Source of the DNA: J054 sp965223095
GTDB taxonomy: Bacteria > Pseudomonadota > Gammaproteobacteria > Steroidobacterales > GCA-2729495
Direction: 5' to 3'
DNA: 64,000 nt
Assembly: GCA_965223095.1 (NCBI GenBank)
Contig: OZ244979.1
Coordinates: forward strand, 1,178,001 to 1,242,000
Below, one piece after another: positions 9,504 to 16,599 of this stretch; the stretch's first letter is position 1; every line of letters starts with the position of its first letter. Below the pieces are notes generated by a model, which worked only from the letters and a program-made list of their open reading frames with translations, did not search any database and was not told the origin of the DNA. A program made the position numbers and the translations under genes.

Positions 9504-10640
9504 TTATCGCCAGCCGTCTTTTTCGTCCAAATAGCGTTTCGCGTCAAGCAGATCCGTCGGCGAATAATCATCGAAAAGGTCAGGCTGGTAGCGGGGCTGG
9601 TAGGCGCTAAACACCGGGGCATACAAAGCCCAGTGTACATCCGGGATGCGATGCCGGGCGCGGTAGCTGGCCAGGGGTATCCGTGCGACGACCTGTTGTT
9701 CGAATTTGGAGCCGGCAATGGCTAGCTCTTCGCCGCGCGGGCCGTAGATTGCCGAACCTCCCGAACCGCCGTTTGCATCGTCCATGAAGCCGGGGTTATT
9801 GGGTGAGGTCGCATTGTTCACGATGAGGGTGTAAACCTGGTTGTAGCGCGCACACATTTGCATGTCCTCTTTGAGGAAGCCGCCGGTGGCAGTGCGCAAA
9901 ATCATCTCCGCGCCTTTCAAGGCCATGGCCCTAAACAGTTCGGGTTCGAGCTGAGTAGAGGACACCGCTAAATTACCTATCGGCGTGCGATGAACGGGTA
10001 TGACGGCATCCGCGCCGTACATTTCGACATAGCGATCAAGAACGTTATAAACCGTGGTGGTTAAGAGTTCGAAGCCGGTGAACAATCCCTTGATGTTGCG
10101 TGCTTTCCAATCGCGGGCGATGATTTCTCCATCCGGCCCAATGATGCTGGTGACGCTAAGAATGTGTCCCGGCCAATCGGGATCGACTAAGTAGGCGCCG
10201 AACTTGATGTAACAGCCATATTGGCGAGCCTTCGCGGCAATCTCTTCGGTTTCCGGGCCCGGAACCTCAATGGAAAGTCGCTCCAGTTCCTTGCGGTCCC
10301 AGGGGTTCCAGCCCTGTAGCGGGAACTCATGAAAGCATAGCAAGTCTTTTTTGCCGCCGTAAAACTGTGCTTTGTCGATGAGTTCGAGCATGTGGTCCAG
10401 ATTTTCTCGTATGCCCTTGCGCGGACTTTTGCCATCGACAGCACGTACCCGGGATTGGACGGCGGAAACTGTGACCACGTCTTGCTTGAGATCGATTCGA
10501 TCATAGGCTCGTCCGTTAGCGCGTACAGAAATCTCGCTTTCAGCGCGCTGCGCGGCGGCCGGCCCACTCAGCAGCGAATTGCCGCCTGCGAATGCGGCCG
10601 CGCCCATGATTAGCTCACGTTTGCTTAACTTGTTGCTCAT
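9504..10640 (-). CDS. Exported nitrilase-fold protein lacking the catalytic cysteine
   Basis: A 378-residue carbon-nitrogen hydrolase fold protein. The ATG at 10640 has AGGAG seven bases upstream. The N-terminus (SKRELIMGAAAFAGG) resembles a Tat signal with KR in place of RR, so export is likely but not certain. The closest motifs are of aliphatic amidase/formamidase type: catalytic Glu in CFHEFPLQGW (E105) and Lys in RDWKARNIKG (K179). At the nucleophile position, where amidases have Cys six residues before the PE pair (as in CxDxxxPE), this protein has LAVSSTQLEPELFRAMALKGAEM in two pieces: LAVSSTQLEPE then LFRAMALKGAEM. The Cys is replaced by serine (S227). It may be a pseudoenzyme or use another nucleophile. 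Confidence 0.8.
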   Translation of the reverse strand: MSNKLSKRELIMGAAAFAGGNSLLSGPAAAQRAESEISVRANGRAYDRIDLKQDVVTVSAVQSRVRAVDGKSPRKGIRENLDHMLELIDKAQFYGGKKDLLCFHEFPLQGWNPWDRKELERLSIEVPGPETEEIAAKARQYGCYIKFGAYLVDPDWPGHILSVTSIIGPDGEIIARDWKARNIKGLFTGFELLTTTVYNVLDRYVEMYGADAVIPVHRTPIGNLAVSSTQLEPELFRAMALKGAEMILRTATGGFLKEDMQMCARYNQVYTLIVNNATSPNNPGFMDDANGGSGGSAIYGPRGEELAIAGSKFEQQVVARIPLASYRARHRIPDVHWALYAPVFSAYQPRYQPDLFDDYSPTDLLDAKRYLDEKDGWR

Positions 10641-10855
10641 TGTGAATCTCCTGGGGTCTTGGACTTGGGTTCTTTCATCGCTTGAGTTCTGTCGTGCGCG
10701 TGTGCCATTGGGATATCCATCAACAGCCTGACCATCAGATCAAATTGCGGTCTTGTGATTCTCGGTTGGCGCTATGTCTGCCATGCACTAGCCAACGATG
10801 CGCATCCTAGATAGAGACGTGACGACGCCAATAAAAATTATCAAGCTAGACCAAT

Positions 10856-11965
10856 TCAACGCCCAAAATAGCTATGCAACGCGCTCGCAAAGCTGGCCAT
10901 TTGCTCGGTCGTGCCCATGCTAATGCGGCTCCAATTCTTATAGGGTGGAAAACTCAAGCCGGTCAGAAAGCCTCGCTGACGCATGGCGCGCATGAATTTA
11001 GCCGCGGAATCGCCGGTATCGAAGAGAATAAAATTGGCCCGGGTGCGGGCATAGGGTCTGTTCAGCTCATCTAGGGCGTTTTCGGTGATCTGCACGGCTT
11101 TTTTAATTTTTTTTCGGCTGAAATCTTGAAATTCATGATCGAGATAGCTGGCGGTGGCGGCCTGTATCCCAGGCAGGTTTAGAATCGACATGCGCAGTGC
11201 CTCCAGCCGGCTAATCAAGTCGGCATGGCCGATGGCGTAGCCGATTCTGAGCCCCGCAAGGCCATGCAATTTGGAGAAAGTTCGCGTCACGATGACGGGG
11301 TCTCCGGCACGCACGTTCGCTGCGGCGGAGTGCTCTAGCTCCTTGTCCCAGATGTCCAGGTAGGCTTCATCCACTAGTACCGGTGCTCGTGGCGCAGCCG
11401 TTTTGATAAACGCCCTGATTTTTGCTCCGTCCACCAGCGTACCCGTAGGATTGTTTGGGTTGCATAGGTAAATCAATTTTGTCGCCGAGCTGACTGCCCG
11501 TGACATGGCATCGAGATCATGCCGCATAGCTGAATCCAGCGGGACTTCCGTCGCGCTACAACCCAGTTTTAAGGCGTAGTTGCGCAGGAAACTAAAGCTT
11601 GGCTTCGCACAAACCACCTCGCCGCCGTCGCGGCCAAAGGCCAGTGCCGCGGCTCGCAGAACTTCGGTGGACCCCGCTGCAATCATGACTTGTTTTTCGC
11701 TAAGGCCTTCGCGTTTGGCAATGAGTTGCTTGAGCTTCGTTTCTCGCCGCGTGGCGTACTGCCAAGATTCACCACCCGCGGCCGTATAGGCGATGAGGGC
11801 CTGCGGCGAGGGTCCATAGGGATTTTCATTGGCGATGATGCGCACCATCTTGTCGCTGACATTGCGGGCTGGCCGTTCGCGCCCGAATGTTTGGCCAGCT
11901 ACTAAGCCGATGGTAGACGCGCCGACGCCAGTGAGCAGTCCGCGACGAGATATTGGGTAAGCCAT
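10856..11965 (-). CDS. Tat-exported PLP-dependent aminotransferase (HisC-like)
   Basis: A fold-type I aminotransferase of the histidinol-phosphate aminotransferase-like group, 369 residues from the ATG at 11965. That start is chosen because it gives a clean twin-arginine signal, MAYPISRRGLLTGVGAS, followed by a hydrophobic stretch; the 29 residues upstream in the open frame look non-coding. Family marks: IANENPYGPSPQAL (substrate loop), AAGSTEVLRAAALAFG, YLCNPNNPTGTLV, DEAYLDIW, the PLP lysine in TRTFSKLHGLAGLRIGY, and the phosphate-binding arginine near the C-terminus (NWSRISMG). HisC of histidine synthesis is cytoplasmic, so a Tat-signal form is unlikely to serve in histidine biosynthesis. 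No his genes are adjacent. Substrate and periplasmic PLP loading before export are inferences. Confidence 0.83.
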   Translation of the reverse strand: MAYPISRRGLLTGVGASTIGLVAGQTFGRERPARNVSDKMVRIIANENPYGPSPQALIAYTAAGGESWQYATRRETKLKQLIAKREGLSEKQVMIAAGSTEVLRAAALAFGRDGGEVVCAKPSFSFLRNYALKLGCSATEVPLDSAMRHDLDAMSRAVSSATKLIYLCNPNNPTGTLVDGAKIRAFIKTAAPRAPVLVDEAYLDIWDKELEHSAAANVRAGDPVIVTRTFSKLHGLAGLRIGYAIGHADLISRLEALRMSILNLPGIQAATASYLDHEFQDFSRKKIKKAVQITENALDELNRPYARTRANFILFDTGDSAAKFMRAMRQRGFLTGLSFPPYKNWSRISMGTTEQMASFASALHSYFGR

Positions 11966-12064
11966 GTGTTTGTCCCGCTGGCTACGATTAGACACACATT
12001 TTACCGCAGCGCGACTGCATAACGAGTGGCCGGCCGAAGCCGATCTTTGCAACGACTGGTGAAT

Positions 12065-12913
12065 CTATTTCAGTTCTTCAACAAAGGCATCGAAGCTTCG
12101 CAATGGGTGCCCTACCGCCTCTTGTGAGGCAGTAATTTCTGTTGCATCCGCAACGCCACCATGCTGTTGTTGGCCTGCGAACATCCTTTTTAGCGAGTCG
12201 AGCAGCCAGGGTGGGAGAAATGCTTCCACGGGCTTGGCCCACTGCTCGACGTCGTCCCCGCCGTAGTGAACCTCGCGCCCGAAGTGCTTGGCATATATTG
12301 CCGCGGCGCTGGCGCCATTGATGGTATCGGGGCCGTGTAGCGAGTAGCTGGCACCCGCGTGACCGTCTTCAGTTAACACACGCAGGGCACAGTCAGCGAT
12401 ATCACGCGTGTCGATACGATTCTGGCCAATAGAACCGATGGGCATGGAATAAATGCCATGCTCTTTGATGACCGGTATGACGGACAAGTCTGTTTGGTTG
12501 AAGAAATTCGGCCGCAAGAAAGTGTAATCCATGCCGCTGTCGCGGATGGCATCTTCAATGGGCAGCTTGGCGCGGTAGTGCGGCACAGCGGGTTCCTTAT
12601 CCGGGTTGTTCACCGTGAGAAATACGATGTGCCGGACACCGGCGGCACTAGCCGCTTTAACGGCATTGATTCCACGTGCCGTTTCTGTCTCGCCATTGGC
12701 AGTGATCAGGAAGACTTTATCCATGCCGTCACAGGCGTCTTGCAAGCCATCACCGGATTCCAAATCGCCGATCACGCCACTGACGCCAGCCGGTAAGGCA
12801 CTGAGTTTTTCTTTAGAGCGGCTTAACGCGCGCACTGACTCGCCTTTTTCGACTAAGCCAGCAACTGTAGGGCGACCGACATTGCCGGTGGCGCCGATGA
12901 CGAGAATGGTCAT
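12065..12913 (-). CDS. NmrA-like NAD(P)-binding protein
   Basis: A 282-residue atypical short-chain dehydrogenase of the NmrA/HSCARG group. The Rossmann motif is VIGATGNVGRPTV at the N-terminus, followed by the NADP-preferring basic patch RALSRSKEKL. Mid-protein marks are HIVFLTVNN and MDYTFLRPNFFNQ, typical of NmrA-like proteins in place of a YxxxK catalytic pair. Members sense redox state or act as quinone or azo reductases. It stands alone on the minus strand, divergent from the VOC gene at 13056 across a 142-base gap. The biochemical role is undetermined. Confidence 0.85.
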   Translation of the reverse strand: MTILVIGATGNVGRPTVAGLVEKGESVRALSRSKEKLSALPAGVSGVIGDLESGDGLQDACDGMDKVFLITANGETETARGINAVKAASAAGVRHIVFLTVNNPDKEPAVPHYRAKLPIEDAIRDSGMDYTFLRPNFFNQTDLSVIPVIKEHGIYSMPIGSIGQNRIDTRDIADCALRVLTEDGHAGASYSLHGPDTINGASAAAIYAKHFGREVHYGGDDVEQWAKPVEAFLPPWLLDSLKRMFAGQQQHGGVADATEITASQEAVGHPLRSFDAFVEELK

Positions 12914-13055
12914 GACTGAAGTACCTATCGCTTTAGCGACTTATAGAATTAATGTCGCTAAAGTGTATCAGAATCATGTTCAACATAGCTTGAGAAGGGC
13001 GGTTAATAGGTCCGGTAAGATATATGATTCAGCGTTGGACGATAGCGGCTAACCT

Positions 13056-13961
13056 GTGGCAAAGAAATTGCGAGCCCTGCGTAGCATAGAAATCGCGACC
13101 CACTGCGTAGCGGATATCAGCGCCTGCGCGCCGCTTTATCAGGAGCTATTCGATTACCAGCTTGCGGATGCGGGGCAACTCCCGCAATCATTGACTGACG
13201 CATGGGCTACCCCCGCCATGGCTGGGATGCCCTATTGTTTGCTGCAACCGGCAAGCGGCGCCGAAGTATATTTGCGCTTTATTGAAACCGGCAGTGCTGG
13301 CGGCTATTGGCCACCCGTGACTCAGGGTTGGATTGCCACGGAGGTATTGACGGAAGACCCAGACGCAGTGTTGAAGAAATTGCGTGGTACGCCATTTACC
13401 CGCATCGGTGGTCCGGCGGATTTGTATCCGTCGCCGAAATCCGCGCGGGCGTTGCAAACGGCGGGCCCGGCCGGGGAGTTGATGTACTTCACGCGGATTT
13501 TGCCAGGGGGTAGCCGGTTTGGATTGCATGGTGCTAAATGTTTTGTCGACCGGCCTTTTATCATGGTTGTGGGTGGTACGTGCTTAGCCGATATCGAGTC
13601 GTTTTATAGCGAGGTGTTGGGCTTGCGAATTTGGGAACAGGAGCCATTTCGCATCACACAGATGTCCCATGTTCTAAATTTGCCGCCCGAAACTGGTTAT
13701 CCTATCTCCATAGCGCGCATTCCCGGGCGGAGTTTCTTGCTCGAATTAGAAGAGTTGCCTGCATATATAGAGCGTCGCCGGGTGCCCTCGGGCCAATTGC
13801 CCGAAGGCTTGGCCATGGTGAGTTTTGCCTCAGCACCCCTGGATCAGTTGGCGCTCGACTATCGCGCCACACCCCGCGCCATTGATCTGCCGCCCTATCG
13901 GGGCCGCCAGGTCGCGGTCATCGAGGGACCGGCCGGCGAATACTTGGAACTCATCGACTGA
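13056..13961 (+). CDS. Double-VOC domain protein
   Basis: A 301-residue protein with two vicinal-oxygen-chelate (glyoxalase/bleomycin-resistance/dioxygenase) modules. The first covers about residues 9-130 (IEIATHCVADISACAPLYQEL), the second about 165-301 (VVGGTCLADIESFYSEVLGLRIW), ending GEYLELID with the usual metal-binding glutamate position. The start codon is GTG at 13056, the first start after an in-frame stop, with no clear Shine-Dalgarno. Such proteins act as ring-cleaving dioxygenases, isomerases or lyases, and the substrate cannot be assigned. The second module lacks the first histidine ligand of classic dioxygenases (VVGGT), so a metal-independent or altered site is possible. A related two-module protein lies at 32519-33454. 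Confidence 0.75.
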   Translation: MAKKLRALRSIEIATHCVADISACAPLYQELFDYQLADAGQLPQSLTDAWATPAMAGMPYCLLQPASGAEVYLRFIETGSAGGYWPPVTQGWIATEVLTEDPDAVLKKLRGTPFTRIGGPADLYPSPKSARALQTAGPAGELMYFTRILPGGSRFGLHGAKCFVDRPFIMVVGGTCLADIESFYSEVLGLRIWEQEPFRITQMSHVLNLPPETGYPISIARIPGRSFLLELEELPAYIERRRVPSGQLPEGLAMVSFASAPLDQLALDYRATPRAIDLPPYRGRQVAVIEGPAGEYLELID

Positions 13962-13976
13962 CCCCGTTGTTCAGAC

Positions 13977-16307
13977 CTAAAATCCATCCACCGGGACTAG
14001 GTCCAATACTTCTTCAACAATAATTGGCGAGAACTGATCCTGAATTTCCACTTCCTTGAGCGCGATGTGATCGATGCCTGTTGCGGGTATCGGAAAGCTG
14101 CCGCCTTCGACAAATGCGCTAATAGATAAGGTGTAGGTACCCGGCAGTGGTGTCGTGGCGGAATTGGCGGGCAAGGCAATCGGCACGTTTTCATAGCTTT
14201 GCACCGTGCCAGGCGTTGCGGGCTCAAAAGGTATTTCATCGACCAAGAACCACAATGGTGCCGAAAATATCGGTTGCTCCGTGCCAGCGGGGTAGAGGAC
14301 AGCTGCCAGCAAAGTCAGCGGGTTGATATCGTCTGGATAGCGCAGGCTAAAACTCAGTGTGGCTGAGAATTGATCGATGATTCGATCATTGCCGCCGCCC
14401 GGCGGTGGTTCCGCCGTTGGTACCACAGTGGGCAGGCTGCTAAAAAATGCCCAGATCGCTGCATCCGCACCATCCCACCATTGATGTCCATTAGCGCCGG
14501 TGCTGGCATGCATGCACCATTGCACCGGGTAAAGTGATGCGCCCATTGAGTAATCTATACAGGGCTCGGTAATGCCATCCGAGAAAACCTCTAGATCGAA
14601 GCCGTTATAAGCCACCCAAAGATTACGCGTGGGCTCTACGATACCGATGGGCGTCACCTGGTCCTCGCTGCTTTGCATTTGCAGTACCGCCACTGCACCG
14701 GTGCATTGAGTCGCGGTAATGGCGCCAGAACTCGGCGCAATGGCCCGGATGATGTCACCAAAGGCGCAGCCGAGTTCATGAGTAAAGCCCGCGCCGGCGC
14801 TATGCCCGGTGACAAAAATCTTGTTGGGATCAATATTCAGCTCGCCTTGCAACTTGCCTAGTAAATCTAGGAAGAAATCGAAATCCTTATCACGATTCCA
14901 TAGCGTAATGCCCCCGCTGCTGACTGCTGCGTTGGGGAATACCATGATGGCCTGGTCGCCAATGACATTTTGCAAGCCTTCACCATGGAAGCCGCCTTCG
15001 AACCAATCCAGATAAGAACCTGTGGCGCCATGCAAGCCGAACACGATGGGCAGCGGTGGTGAGGACTTTGAATAGTTACTTGGCATCCGCAGGTAGTAGC
15101 TGCGTTCCTCGCCTAGTGATGTGAGGGTGTAAAGCCCGCTGGCCGGTGGTTTGCGTTCAATATCACTGGTAATGGCTTTGGCTTTGGAGATCAGAGAATC
15201 GGCATCGGCAGCGGGAATTTTCCAATCCCGAAGAATTTCTATGAACCAGACGAACAGTTCCAGTTTGCTAATGGCTTTGCGGTTGCCGCCATCGGCGCAA
15301 CGGCGTTTGTTTTGCCAGCCACCGCGGAATTTGCCCCGCAGGTTTCCTTGGTCCCTCGTCGTGCAAAACTCCAGCGGTTTAACAGCACCACGCAATAAAT
15401 TTGCGAGCAGTCGGCGCGGCCACGGGTCTAATAGCAGCAAGTCAAGGTCTTGGTCTAGTGCCTGAATCTCTTCGATGACGTTCAGCATCGGTGTCGGGCC
15501 CAGGGATACCAATAGATTTACCGGCTCATTCTCCAGCGCGCAGTCGTCGCAAGGAAACGGAAATTGTGTGAGGACCTCCCCGGCGGTTGAATTCGGGTCG
15601 TTGGTCAAGGAAATTTCGCCGAGGCTTAGCCCTGCAGTCAGCAGCATGTTCTCGGCCTCGGCCCGGTCGAGCCCAAGCACGCTTGGGACGCTGACCGGCG
15701 ACGGTGCACTGGTGACCAAGAATTCCATTTGGGTGCCAGCGGCACCCGGGTTATTGGTCCAAGCAGGTGACTCGATAATGAGAATACTGCCGTCGAAACT
15801 ATTTAGCGTTGCGGCGTAATCAGTCAATTGCTGCATGGGGCCGTTGCTGACGTCATCCCCACCGACTACGCGTGTCGCGGGAATTGTCGAATAGTCCCAA
15901 GTGGTTTCGCTGATAAAATTCGCGCCGCGGTTCGTATTCGCGCATAAATTGGCACCGACCAGGTCGCCAAACGTACCCTCGATACATTCGAAGGCAGCGG
16001 CACTGATGGTTGCAGTATCTAGGCCAATGACGGCATCCGTGATACGGTGATTAAACAACTCATTGCCGGGCGCCGGATTGAGATCAAAATCCGCTTGCAG
16101 CGTGCCGCTTAAGGTGACAGTAGCGGCCACATTATCGTACGTCCAGACGCCGTCGGTGCTGAGCTGTGCAGCAACAGATGCACCGTTTGGGCTGCCCACC
16201 GAGACCGTCGTGAGCTCCAGGCCGAACTCCGCGGCCAAGCTTGATGAAGGCGCAACGGCAAACAAACCGAGCGTTATTCCAATTAGTGTTCTGCTTAAGC
16301 AATGCAT
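13977..16307 (-). CDS. Secreted PASTA-esterase fusion (PHB-depolymerase-like)
   Basis: A large secreted protein of 776 residues from the ATG at 16307, chosen because AGGA lies six bases upstream and a signal peptide follows (MHCLSRTLIGITLGLFAV, then SSSLAAEF). Domain order: a beta-rich N-terminal domain (about 28-225), a PASTA-like module (SVPSVLGLDRAEAENMLLTAG), a helical linker with several cysteines, then an alpha/beta-hydrolase of the LpqC/PHB-depolymerase type. The hydrolase shows IVFGLHGATGSYLDWF, the nucleophile elbow VTGHSAGAGF, and a downstream NGHQWWDG that can supply the catalytic His. A C-terminal beta domain of about 130 residues follows. It likely cleaves an extracellular polyester, feruloyl or similar ester. 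The PASTA-esterase combination is unusual. Confidence 0.8.
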   Translation of the reverse strand: MHCLSRTLIGITLGLFAVAPSSSLAAEFGLELTTVSVGSPNGASVAAQLSTDGVWTYDNVAATVTLSGTLQADFDLNPAPGNELFNHRITDAVIGLDTATISAAAFECIEGTFGDLVGANLCANTNRGANFISETTWDYSTIPATRVVGGDDVSNGPMQQLTDYAATLNSFDGSILIIESPAWTNNPGAAGTQMEFLVTSAPSPVSVPSVLGLDRAEAENMLLTAGLSLGEISLTNDPNSTAGEVLTQFPFPCDDCALENEPVNLLVSLGPTPMLNVIEEIQALDQDLDLLLLDPWPRRLLANLLRGAVKPLEFCTTRDQGNLRGKFRGGWQNKRRCADGGNRKAISKLELFVWFIEILRDWKIPAADADSLISKAKAITSDIERKPPASGLYTLTSLGEERSYYLRMPSNYSKSSPPLPIVFGLHGATGSYLDWFEGGFHGEGLQNVIGDQAIMVFPNAAVSSGGITLWNRDKDFDFFLDLLGKLQGELNIDPNKIFVTGHSAGAGFTHELGCAFGDIIRAIAPSSGAITATQCTGAVAVLQMQSSEDQVTPIGIVEPTRNLWVAYNGFDLEVFSDGITEPCIDYSMGASLYPVQWCMHASTGANGHQWWDGADAAIWAFFSSLPTVVPTAEPPPGGGNDRIIDQFSATLSFSLRYPDDINPLTLLAAVLYPAGTEQPIFSAPLWFLVDEIPFEPATPGTVQSYENVPIALPANSATTPLPGTYTLSISAFVEGGSFPIPATGIDHIALKEVEIQDQFSPIIVEEVLDLVPVDGF

Positions 16308-16477
16308 AGCGTTCCTGCCGCCGGGTTGATTGTTAGATGGGCGGCATGGAAATTGCGACCCTGTTTGAGTTTCATCATACACAGGGTATCCAACGGCTTC
16401 TAAGCGGCGCGGGGGTGGGTTCCCAGCGCGGTTGAGAGTGGGTTTGTCGGGACTCAGGCCGATGTTTGGCCGTTCAC

Positions 16478-16521
16478 AAAGGGGCGGCCACAATATGTAA
16501 AACGCGGCTTATGGCCCGGTT
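16478..16521 (-). pseudogene. Possible decayed remnant of a YdjM/DUF457 gene start
   Basis: By eye this stretch matches bases 1-44 of the window at about 32 of 44 positions, including GGCGGCCA, ATATGT, GCGGCT and ATGGCC in order. At 1-83 that sequence encodes the DUF457 N-terminus. On the minus strand a fragment reads AISRVLHIVAAPL against AISRKKHILAATF in the real gene, and it soon hits a stop. It may be an old partial duplication, or chance plus a shared short repeat. Confidence 0.25.
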
Positions 16522-16548
16522 AGCTATGCGTGTTGTTGCTTGGCGACT

Positions 16549-16589
16549 AGGGGTCGAACCGAAATCAGTGAAAATTCGGTTCGACCCCT
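16549..16589. repeat. Perfect 15-bp inverted repeat (REP-like palindrome)
   Basis: AGGGGTCGAACCGAA at 16549-16563 is perfectly complementary to TTCGGTTCGACCCCT at 16575-16589, with an 11-base loop. It lies just past the stop of the TonB-dependent receptor at 16600. There is no T-tract on either side, so a standard intrinsic terminator is not supported, though the hairpin could still stabilise the 3' end of that mRNA. The GGGGTC-ended form resembles the palindromes mobilised by REP-associated tyrosine transposases. No second copy was noticed in the window. Confidence 0.6.
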
Positions 16590-16599
16590 TTGAGGAGTT

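Noticed and set aside
12475..12490. GACGGACAAGTC as a further GntR operator
   Set aside because: It is inside a coding region and is not palindromic beyond five bases.
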